Shown here: positions 56,139-61,402 of the stretch, in pieces
How the letters are laid out: each line of letters starts with the position of its first letter
Numbering within the stretch: the first letter of the stretch is position 1
From: a virus
Strand: one strand, 5' to 3'
DNA: 61,491 bases
IMG/VR virus record: IMGVR_UViG_3300042934_000313
Location: 1-61,491 of that record
Notes under the pieces: model-generated
Databases searched by the model: none
The model's input: the letters and a program-made list of their open reading frames with translations, nothing else
Told to the model about the DNA's origin: nothing
Made by a program: the position numbers and the translations under genes

Positions 56139-56315
56139 CTACCGAGACTCGAACCTTGATCGGAGTCGACGCTCGGCCTCCTCGAAGTCGCGCCGGTATT
56201 GCAGGCGCTCGGCCTCGGAGAGTTGTTCCCACGTCACACGGTGAGAGGACATGGACCACGCAGTCTTGACGCGCTTCCACATCCTGCGGTCGGCCAGGTC
56301 GACGAGTTCGCCCAT
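56139..56315 (-). CDS. Basic helical protein, 58 residues
   Basis: ATG 56315 overlaps the upstream TGA. WKRVKTAWSMSSHRVTWEQL then RDFEEAERRLRSRF is basic and helical. Similar short proteins are frequent in the early region of actinophages. No function. Confidence 0.58.
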   Translation of the reverse strand: MGELVDLADRRMWKRVKTAWSMSSHRVTWEQLSEAERLQYRRDFEEAERRLRSRFESR

Positions 56316-56638
56316 CACCCGGCCTCCTTCTGCACTCGTCGCATCTCGTCCTCGACCGCCTCGAAGCGGGCATCGAGAACCTCGACGCGCTGGATGTTGG
56401 CCGCATCGAGATGCTTCACGGTGTGGTACGCGATGGTGTCGAGTAGCCACGCCAGTTTCATGATCCTCTGCTTCGCAAGATAGCGAGGACTGGGAGAAAG
56501 TCGAACTTTCTGGAGAGCGTCACGAGTCCGCTCAGCATGGAACCAGACGACCGGACGACGGCCGGTGCTGGTGGGCGCAGTGCATGGTGCACCAGGGGGA
56601 ACCTGGCACACCATGCACTTCACTTCGATCGCTTCCAT
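56315..56638 (-). CDS. Zinc-finger protein, possibly two fused short genes
   Basis: A 107-residue frame. Residues 1-45 (CMVCQVPPGAPCTAPTSTGR then HAERT) match an actinobacterial zinc-finger pattern Cx2Cx4GxxC...HxxR. Palindrome site 30 sits in the middle (QKVRLS). An internal ATG at 56461 with AGAGGATC upstream would start a separate 48-residue helical product. The frame may represent two genes joined across the palindrome. Confidence 0.6.
   Translation of the reverse strand: MEAIEVKCMVCQVPPGAPCTAPTSTGRRPVVWFHAERTRDALQKVRLSPSPRYLAKQRIMKLAWLLDTIAYHTVKHLDAANIQRVEVLDARFEAVEDEMRRVQKEAG
56496..56510. repeat. Palindrome site 30 (centre G), inside CDS
   Basis: GAAAGTC-G-AACTTTC, one arm mismatch, between the zinc-finger part and an internal start. 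Confidence 0.82.
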
Positions 56639-56640
56639 GA

Positions 56641-56655
56641 GAAAGTCAGACTTTC
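56641..56655. repeat. Palindrome site 31 (centre A)
   Basis: GAAAGTC-A-GACTTTC, perfect; gives QKV-TGA to the upstream gene and lies two bases before the next ATG. Confidence 0.93.
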
Positions 56656-57140
56656 TGGGGCTCGGCATCCCGGACAGCGGGACGCTGACGCCACTTCTCC
56701 TCGTGCCCCGTGCGTGCAGGCACGCCGAGGGCGAGGTTGAGTTCGTACACCGAGAGCGGCGTCTCGTGACGGGACAGCACGACTTCGGTGCCCATCGAGT
56801 GGTCGTGCGCGGCGTGGCCGAGGAGCACGATGAGTCGGCCGATGGAGACCCACTGCGGCTCATACGTGAACTCCTGAGAGTCCACCCCTTGGCAGTCGCA
56901 CCCGTTGCACTCGAACGTGACCCAGTGCTCGTTGTCCGTCTCCGAGACGGCTCGGTAGTACAGCAGAGCGGCCACCTGTTCGGGCGTACGCGGCTGTGTG
57001 ATGAGCGGCTTGCAGACCTTGCAGGTGACCTTCTTGAGCACCTGCGTGGAGTTGCCGCTCTGTTGGCAGGCGTTGAAGGTGAACGCCGAGTTGTCGACCG
57101 CGTTCACGTCCCTCACCGCCGAGGCGATTTGCCAGTGCAT
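56646..57140 (-). CDS. Hypothetical 164-residue protein
   Basis: ATG 57140 follows GAGAGAGAAGGAAATC. CKVCKPLITQPRTPEQVAALLYYRAV and CNGCDCQG form possible zinc sites, followed by VLSRHETPLSVYELNLAL. Ends inside palindrome site 31. Reminiscent of host-takeover proteins but unrecognised. Confidence 0.6.
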   Translation of the reverse strand: MHWQIASAVRDVNAVDNSAFTFNACQQSGNSTQVLKKVTCKVCKPLITQPRTPEQVAALLYYRAVSETDNEHWVTFECNGCDCQGVDSQEFTYEPQWVSIGRLIVLLGHAAHDHSMGTEVVLSRHETPLSVYELNLALGVPARTGHEEKWRQRPAVRDAEPQKV

Positions 57141-57182
57141 GATTTCCTTCTCTCTCTCTCTTCTCTGTGGTTCGGACTTGGA

Positions 57183-57197
57183 GAAAGTCCGACTTTT
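57183..57197. repeat. Palindrome site 32 (centre C)
   Basis: GAAAGTC-C-GACTTTT in the leader of the 164-residue gene. Confidence 0.9.
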
Positions 57198-57223
57198 TGG
57201 GTGCCGATTCGCGGGCACAGCAA

Positions 57224-57247
57224 GCACCCCGAGTTTCTTCGGGGTGC
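57224..57247 (-). terminator. Hairpin between two early genes
   Basis: GCACCCCGA and TCGGGGTGC around a 6-nt loop, directly after the stop at 57256 leftwards. Confidence 0.7.
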
Positions 57248-57255
57248 CCACTCTG

Positions 57256-57480
57256 TCAGCGAGGTTCGCCGTGGCAGATGCCTCCGGCATCCGCGATCTG
57301 GTCGGTGCACGCAGGGACGCCGTTGAAGGGGTCCGCGTGGTCGATCGCGAACTGTGCCGCCATGCCGAGGCAGAAGGCGACGAGTGACGCGACGATGACC
57401 GTGATCACGGCATCCCAGCGGACGAAGAATCCTGAGCGGTGACGCACGCGGTATCCGGTGCTGTCGACTTCGGTTTCCAT
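57256..57480 (-). CDS. Single-TM protein with periplasmic-type loop
   Basis: A 74-residue protein. TM helix at residues 24-46 (AVITVIVASLVAFCLGMAAQ) then a segment with two Cys (ACTDQIADAGGICHG) that may form a disulphide outside. ATG 57480 follows AAGAGAGAGAGATTC. Membrane role unknown. Confidence 0.65.
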   Translation of the reverse strand: METEVDSTGYRVRHRSGFFVRWDAVITVIVASLVAFCLGMAAQFAIDHADPFNGVPACTDQIADAGGICHGEPR

Positions 57481-57506
57481 GAATCTCTCTCTCTTGTGTC
57501 GGTCCG

Positions 57507-57521
57507 GAAAGTCGGACTTTT
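57507..57521. repeat. Palindrome site 33 (centre G)
   Basis: GAAAGTC-G-GACTTTT in the leader of the TM protein. Confidence 0.9.
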
Positions 57522-57631
57522 TGGCTGGCTTCCCGGAGGGCGCGACAGACAGAGGCCGGACGCGGAAGTCCTAGGTCCGAGCGTTGAGCGGATATCCCGC
57601 CGCGCGGAGAGCGTGCCTGTCGTGCCGTCGA

Positions 57632-57646
57632 GAAAGTCAGACTTTT
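57632..57646. repeat. Palindrome site 34 (centre A)
   Basis: GAAAGTC-A-GACTTTT in a 198-bp stretch without a gene (57522-57719), next to a small GCGC hairpin at about 57661-57676. The stretch holds nothing else I can name apart from the repeat arm at 57690. Confidence 0.9.
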
Positions 57647-57689
57647 TCGAGTGAGACCCAGGCGCGTTGAAGCGCCCTGTCTGGGATGA

Positions 57690-57716
57690 GCGTTAGTCGC
57701 CAAGTCACGGCACGCC
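57690..57716. repeat. Left inverted-repeat arm, cassette C
   Basis: 27 bp, 23/27 complementary to 57954-57980. The outer 11 bp (GCGTTAGTCGC) pair perfectly and are unique to this cassette. Encloses the 64-residue gene. Confidence 0.85.
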
Positions 57717-57719
57717 TGG

Positions 57720-57914
57720 TCAGCGATTGGTGAGTTCGTCCCACGTCGTGCCGTGGATTCGGTGCGCGTAGGACGCGCGAGCACGGACGAGGGATTCGGC
57801 GGGCGTCAGCATGGCGTCGCGTTCGAGGGCGGCACGCTCGGAGTTCGCCCGAGTGAAGTCGGGCGACGCGATGAGTGCGCCGAGTTCGTCGAAGGTGAAG
57901 CGGTACTCAGTCAT
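57720..57914 (-). CDS. Hypothetical 64-residue protein (cassette C)
   Basis: YRFTFDELGALIASPDFTRA, then ERDAMLTPAESLVRARASYA; helical, with an LTPAE helix start. Flanked by its own inverted repeat and preceded by palindrome site 35 with a 2-nt centre. Unrecognised. Confidence 0.65.
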   Translation of the reverse strand: MTEYRFTFDELGALIASPDFTRANSERAALERDAMLTPAESLVRARASYAHRIHGTTWDELTNR

Positions 57915-57929
57915 GGTGCCTCGTTTCTG

Positions 57930-57945
57930 GAAAGTCTGGACTTTC
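57930..57945. repeat. Palindrome site 35 (2-nt centre TG)
   Basis: GAAAGTC-TG-GACTTTC: perfect arms with one extra central base. Confidence 0.92.
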
Positions 57946-57953
57946 TGGGAGAG

Positions 57954-57980
57954 GGCATGCCGTGGCTAAGCGACTAACGC
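57954..57980. repeat. Right inverted-repeat arm, cassette C
   Basis: Partner of 57690-57716; begins GGCATGCCGTGGCTAAG and ends CGACTAACGC. Confidence 0.85.
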
Positions 57981-57989
57981 TTGTCCGGT

Positions 57990-58016
57990 GAGTCAGTAGC
58001 CAAGTCACGGCACGCC
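57990..58016. repeat. Left inverted-repeat arm, cassette B
   Basis: 27 bp, 22/27 complementary to 58358-58384. Outer 8 bp (GAGTCAGT) pair perfectly with ACTGACTC of its partner and differ from cassette C; inner part resembles the left arm of cassette C. Confidence 0.85.
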
Positions 58017-58022
58017 AATGGA

Positions 58023-58316
58023 TTAGATGCGGGAGAGTCGCTGGTATTCATTGTCGGCGGCGAGCATGCGCGCTTCCAGGAGGTCGACGCGATCGAAGTC
58101 GCGACGGTCCAGGGCGTTATCAGTGTGGTTGCTCAGCAGGATGCACAGATTGCTCAGGCGTCCGAGACGTGCCTCATCCGTCTCGCTGGGCGTGACGGTC
58201 ACCGTGAACCCGAGGTTCAGCAGGTGAGAGAGGGTCGCGTCGAGCACGGCACGGTTGATCGTTCGAGTCTGGTCAGTGCCACCCTCGAAGGGGGCGTGAA
58301 CAGTGAGAGTGATCAT
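58023..58316 (-). CDS. Hypothetical 97-residue protein (cassette B)
   Basis: Begins with strands (MITLTVHAPFEGG, LGFTVTVTPSE), ends helical (DRRDFDRVDLLEARMLAADN). Ferredoxin-like small fold possible. ATG 58316 follows CGAGGACAAC. Enclosed by cassette B repeats. No family. Confidence 0.65.
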   Translation of the reverse strand: MITLTVHAPFEGGTDQTRTINRAVLDATLSHLLNLGFTVTVTPSETDEARLGRLSNLCILLSNHTDNALDRRDFDRVDLLEARMLAADNEYQRLSRI

Positions 58317-58333
58317 GTTGTCCTCGATTCTCA

Positions 58334-58349
58334 GAAAGTCTGGACTTTC
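58334..58349. repeat. Palindrome site 36 (2-nt centre TG)
   Basis: GAAAGTC-TG-GACTTTC in the leader of the cassette B gene. Confidence 0.92.
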
Positions 58350-58357
58350 TGGGTTGA

Positions 58358-58384
58358 GGCATGCCGTGGCTAAGCCACTGACTC
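58358..58384. repeat. Right inverted-repeat arm, cassette B
   Basis: Partner of 57990-58016; inner part is nearly identical to the right arm of cassette C, outer part is private. Confidence 0.85.
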
Positions 58385-58390
58385 ACTTTC

Positions 58391-58422
58391 GGATACGGGA
58401 TCGCTAGATAGTCCGGTCCCTC
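58391..58422. repeat. Left inverted-repeat arm, cassette A
   Basis: 32 bp, 29/32 complementary to 59175-59206. Sequence unrelated to cassettes B and C. Confidence 0.9.
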
Positions 58423-58424
58423 AT

Positions 58425-58459
58425 GACGTGTGGAAGCGGTCGCTTCCGGTCAACACGTC
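58425..58459 (-). terminator. Hairpin after cassette A gene
   Basis: GACGTGT/ACACGTC outer stem and GGAAGC/GCTTCC inner stem, between the stop at 58483 and the repeat arm. Confidence 0.65.
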
Positions 58460-58482
58460 GGTACTACGAGGGTGTTGCGGGA

Positions 58483-59133
58483 CTACTCGGCGACGGAGAC
58501 GGCGGCGTTGGCCAGCAGGTCGCGCAGAGCGGCCTTCTGGTCGGCCGTCAGGCCGTCGAGCGTAGGGATCACCTGGAGGACGGCGACGATCGAGTCGAAC
58601 GTGATCGCCTCGTCGGCGTCCTTGTCGTTCGATCCACGAGCGCCCTTCTGATCGGCGTCGGCCTTCTTGTCGGCCTTCAACTTCTCCGTCTGCTTCTGGA
58701 ACGTCGAAGCAGGGTCGGCACCGTTCAGGATCGCCTCAATGGCGGGGATGACGTAGTTCTCTTCCTTCTTGCGGAAGGACTGCGACGCGAGGTTGAAGGA
58801 CGCCTTGGCGATGCCGTAGACATCGGCGTTCGTGGCCTCGTTGACGTCGACGTTCGCGCGGAGCATGTACTTCCACGCGTTGACCAGGTTGGTCACGCCG
58901 GGAACCGAGAGCGGTGCCTCGTGGTGACGACGGAGCGCCTCGTTGGCGTGCTTCGCGAACGTCTCCTTGAGTTCGGCCGCCTCTTTCCCTTCGGTCGAGC
59001 CGACGTACATGTACGTCAGACGTGCCTGGTGGAAGCGGAGCGAACCGCTGTCGGAGATGTTCGCGAACTCCTCGGCGATCTGGTCGATCGTCTTGGTCGC
59101 GGTCTGGACGGGGGCAGTTGCGGTCTTAGCCAT
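58483..59133 (-). CDS. Helical 216-residue protein (cassette A), first leftward gene
   Basis: An all-helical protein (TIDQIAEEFANISDSGSLRF, ETFAKHANEALRRHHEAPL, VTNLVNAWKYMLRANVDVNE) with a Lys-rich low-complexity linker (KADKKADADQKG) and a C-terminal helical hairpin. First gene of the leftward block, so probably expressed earliest and possibly a DNA-binding regulator; no definite HTH. ATG 59133 follows AGAAAGAGAGAGCC. Confidence 0.7.
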   Translation of the reverse strand: MAKTATAPVQTATKTIDQIAEEFANISDSGSLRFHQARLTYMYVGSTEGKEAAELKETFAKHANEALRRHHEAPLSVPGVTNLVNAWKYMLRANVDVNEATNADVYGIAKASFNLASQSFRKKEENYVIPAIEAILNGADPASTFQKQTEKLKADKKADADQKGARGSNDKDADEAITFDSIVAVLQVIPTLDGLTADQKAALRDLLANAAVSVAE

Positions 59134-59155
59134 GATGGCTCTCTCTTTCTGTCCA

Positions 59156-59171
59156 GAAAGTCTGGACTTTT
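59156..59171. repeat. Palindrome site 37 (2-nt centre TG)
   Basis: GAAAGTC-TG-GACTTTT in the leader of the cassette A gene. Confidence 0.9.
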
Positions 59172-59174
59172 TGA

Positions 59175-59206
59175 GAGGGACCGGACTACCTAGTCATCCC
59201 GTATCC
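59175..59206. repeat. Right inverted-repeat arm, cassette A
   Basis: Partner of 58391-58422; directly upstream of palindrome site 37 in the leftward direction. Confidence 0.9.
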
Positions 59207-59433
59207 GAGTCACTGAGAGACGCCGATGAGTGTCGGTATCGAGCCGCCAGGATTTTCCGGGTGGACCGAAGTCCAAGCCGTCAGCGGGGAGGCACCGATT
59301 GATGGGTGTCTCTCAGAGTGCGTTATCAGCAGAGGTATCCGGTCGCTGACCGCGTGTGCGGGGTCGTTGGATCATGCTGTCTCAGGCCATGCGGCCCGCG
59401 TTTTATCGGGGCTCAGACAATGCTGTAGCCACG

Positions 59434-59461
59434 CCCTCGCGTCGCGCGCGGGGGATTTTTT
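59434..59461 (+). terminator. Rightward rho-independent terminator in non-coding region
   Basis: CCCTCGCG pairs with CGCGGGGG (one G-T) around a 5-nt loop, followed by ATTTTTT. No rightward gene precedes it within this region, implying a short rightward RNA from 59.2-59.43 kb or a barrier to read-through. Confidence 0.7.
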
Positions 59462-59463
59462 GA

Positions 59464-59479
59464 AAAAGTCCCGACTTTT
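59464..59479. repeat. Palindrome site 38 (2-nt centre CC)
   Basis: AAAAGTC-CC-GACTTTT, immediately after the rightward terminator. Confidence 0.88.
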
Positions 59480-59502
59480 TGGACCTCCAGTCCTCGTTTC
59501 GT

Positions 59503-59525
59503 TGTACCCCCAGTCTAGGGGTACA
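59503..59525. repeat. 8-bp inverted repeat
   Basis: TGTACCCC and GGGGTACA around 7 bp; operator or hairpin in the non-coding region. Confidence 0.7.
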
Positions 59526-59853
59526 GCCCGCCGAATGCAACAGCGGCACTACGCTCTCCGTCTTGCTGTGCACATGCCTCATGGGGAACATAATGTGGTA
59601 CGGAATATACGAGGAGAGGTACAGACGTTATGTCCCACGGAATGGGCGGCGGGAGCCGCCAACACGGATGGTGCAGGGTCGAGAGTGGTGGGGGTAGAGC
59701 AGGGGGACTAGACAAGACAGAGGAAGATTCACGAGAGGGCCAAGAAAGCCCTGATCAGTAGCCGATACAAGGGCATCTAGGGGGATACCGCGCGTGAAAT
59801 ACCCCCATAGCGCGTACACTGCTAAGTGATACCTCCTACGATATGATTGAGGG

Positions 59854-60327
59854 ATGGAACAGCCGAGCAACGTCACTCCCCTCCGCCAGATCGGGCAGGT
59901 CATGGGTACCGGGGAACCGGTCCTGGGACCGAAGCCCTACACGGGGCAGAGACGCAAGGCGGCGAAGAAAGGACATCGCGTGGCCATGGTGGACTTCGAC
60001 CTCTTCATGCGGGTCGAGATGACGAACGCAGAGCACCAGGTGTACGCCGCGATCGTGCGGCACATCCCCGACCGGGGCGGCATCGAGTCGCGTATCGGCG
60101 TCGGCGAGATTGCCCAGATGCTCGGCGTCAAGCAGCCGAACGTCAGCCGCGTGATCAAGGACCTGCTGGAGCGCAACCTCATCCGCCGCGTCCGTCAGGG
60201 CGTCTGGCTGGTGAACCCGCACCTGGTCTACAACGGCGAGTTCGTGGAGTGGAACGAGAGCCTCTCGCACTGGGACGAGCCGGTCTATGCTCGTAACGTG
60301 GACCAGAACACGGGAGAGGTCAAGTAG
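59854..60327 (+). CDS. RepL-like winged-helix protein
   Basis: A 157-residue protein. Residues 55-115 (NAEHQVYAAIVRHIPDRGGI, VGEIAQMLGVKQPNVSRVIK, LLERNLIRRVRQGVWLVNPH) form a winged helix with the GVWLVNP ending typical of plasmid RepL-type or MarR/IclR-like proteins. The N terminus is basic. ATG 59854 follows GAGGG. It could be a replication initiator or the regulator that reads the palindromes. Confidence 0.72.
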   Translation: MEQPSNVTPLRQIGQVMGTGEPVLGPKPYTGQRRKAAKKGHRVAMVDFDLFMRVEMTNAEHQVYAAIVRHIPDRGGIESRIGVGEIAQMLGVKQPNVSRVIKDLLERNLIRRVRQGVWLVNPHLVYNGEFVEWNESLSHWDEPVYARNVDQNTGEVK

Positions 60328-60329
60328 TC

Positions 60330-60539
60330 ATGGCGCAGAAGTGGCACTCACTGTCGAAGAACCAGATCAGCAACCTCAAGCGCGTCAAGGCGCGGCAGGA
60401 CATCTCCACCATCGCGGCCGTTGACCTCGAAGCCCTCCGGCTGGTCACCCTCCGCGACACCAACGACGGCACCGAGGTCTGGCTCACGGACCGCGGACGC
60501 GTCAGCATCATGACCGGCCGCGTACTGATCGACGTGTGA
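60330..60539 (+). CDS. Hypothetical 69-residue protein
   Basis: Starts two bases after the previous stop. Helical basic N-terminal half (SLSKNQISNLKRVKARQDIS), strands in the C-terminal half (VTLRDTNDGTEVWLTDRGRV). Small regulator-like alpha-beta protein; unrecognised. Confidence 0.62.
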   Translation: MAQKWHSLSKNQISNLKRVKARQDISTIAAVDLEALRLVTLRDTNDGTEVWLTDRGRVSIMTGRVLIDV

Positions 60540-60540
60540 C

Positions 60541-60636
60541 ATGACTGGGGACCAGATCGTCACCGCCCTCTACGGCCTCTTCCTGATCGTCGGCGTGACG
60601 ATCACCTTCATCCTGGTCTGGAGGGACATGCCGTGA
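60541..60636 (+). CDS. 31-residue single-TM peptide
   Basis: MTGDQIVTALYGLFLIVGVT then ITFILVWRDMP. One TM helix; stop overlaps the next GTG (GTGA). A tiny membrane gene of the kind seen across this genome. Confidence 0.6.
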   Translation: MTGDQIVTALYGLFLIVGVTITFILVWRDMP

Positions 60637-60815
60637 TCTACGACCCGAGTGACGTGAATATGGCCCTGAGGGAAGACCTCGTGCTGATGTACCGCGGAGT
60701 CCTGGACGTGGAGGCCGAGGGCAAGAAGGTGGGCGAGATTGAAGAGTGGTTCCCGCTCCACGAAATCCGCAAGGCGTCGAACCACCCCGACGACTTCACT
60801 CGCCCCTCGTGGTGA
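60633..60815 (+). CDS. Hypothetical 60-residue protein
   Basis: GTG start overlapping the TM-peptide stop, GGAGGGA upstream. YDPSDVNMALREDLVLMYRG then acidic helix and WFPLHEIRKASNHPDDF. No known family. Confidence 0.6.
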   Translation: MIYDPSDVNMALREDLVLMYRGVLDVEAEGKKVGEIEEWFPLHEIRKASNHPDDFTRPSW

Positions 60816-60823
60816 GCGTGGAA

Positions 60824-60960
60824 GAGCGGGTGGAGTAGGCGCGCAGAGTCGCCTCGTTCTTAAGCCCCTCGCCAACTGTCGAACACAAACCCGACAGATA
60901 CGACTCTCCCACTCGGTATGCAACTTTCTGCAAGTGCTGGTCAGGGGCCTCCACCCGCTC
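60824..60960 (+). ncRNA. Candidate structured RNA, five helices and a possible pseudoknot
   Basis: In a 177-bp gap. P1 pairs GAGCGGGTGGAG (60824-60835) with CTCCACCCGCTC (60949-60960), 12 bp perfect. P2 is hairpin AGGCG/CGCCT (60837-60841/60850-60854). P3 pairs GCCCCT (60864-60869) with AGGGGC (60943-60948), contiguous with P1. P4 hairpin CTGTCG/CGACAG (about 60876-60898). P5 pairs CACT+TGCA (60910-60922) with TGCA+AGTG (60929-60936). Loop AGAGT (60845-60849) can pair with ACTCT (60903-60907). No known family recognised; strand inferred from neighbouring genes. Confidence 0.65.
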
Positions 60961-60992
60961 AGAGGGACAGCCTACCTGGTAATGTCCCACGT

Positions 60993-61148
60993 ATGGACTG
61001 GCAGATCACTGAGCACAGGGACGGGAACTACTACGTCGGGCTCGTGAGCGATGACGGCTCCGTCGTTCGCCAGCACCCCATCGAGTTCCTGAACATCCGC
61101 GAGGCGCACCGCGCGATCGACCGGCTGAACAAGCGCGACTTCGGCTAG
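60993..61148 (+). CDS. Hypothetical 51-residue protein
   Basis: ATG 60993, 32 bases after the structured RNA and without a clear ribosome site. MDWQITEHRDGNYYVGLVSD then helix IREAHRAIDRLNKRDFG; a small alpha-beta protein. The RNA element could control its translation. Confidence 0.62.
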   Translation: MDWQITEHRDGNYYVGLVSDDGSVVRQHPIEFLNIREAHRAIDRLNKRDFG

Positions 61149-61402
61149 TCGAGTTCCCGGATCGTCAGCCGATCGGCGAAGCCGGTCATCTCGACCTCGA
61201 AGCCCACCACCGCGTCGGGCTCGGCGAACCAGAAGCCGGGGTACTCGTGGACCTGGCCCTCTTCGACGACAGGGGTCAGCCGAAGCCGCATCATCCTGCC
61301 GGTAGTGAGGATCATCTCGCGGTCACCGCCGCCCAGCATGTGCGCCTGCACGGTGATGGTGGAACCGGCCGGGATGTAGAGGTTGGTCTGCTCAGCGCTC
61401 AC
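61145..61402 (-). CDS. Hypothetical 85-residue beta-rich protein
   Basis: NLYIPAGSTITVQAHMLGGG, MMRLRLTPVVEEGQVHEYPG and FEVEMTGFADRLTIRELD give a beta-barrel-like protein. Ends tail to tail with the previous gene (shared CTAG). On the circle it follows the small RHH-like gene. Confidence 0.62.
   Translation of the reverse strand: MSAEQTNLYIPAGSTITVQAHMLGGGDREMILTTGRMMRLRLTPVVEEGQVHEYPGFWFAEPDAVVGFEVEMTGFADRLTIRELD

Larger units (their letters stand above)
59134..59853. other. 720-bp non-coding region between divergent blocks
   Basis: No convincing gene on either strand. It holds two palindrome sites, the cassette A arm, a possible stem at 59211-59320, a rightward terminator, an 8-bp inverted repeat at 59503-59525 and a copy of GTGGTAC-GAATA also seen near the 34.3-kb promoter. 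Expected place of early promoters, though no clean -35/-10 pair is visible. Confidence 0.6.

Noticed and set aside
50153-59479. CRISPR-like array of spaced repeats
   Set aside because: The 15-bp repeats are palindromic, irregularly spaced with genes between, and a Cas4-like gene alone does not make a CRISPR system.
60824-60960. tRNA or tmRNA in the structured RNA region
   Set aside because: No T loop GTTCGANTC or CCA-type end; branch lengths do not match.
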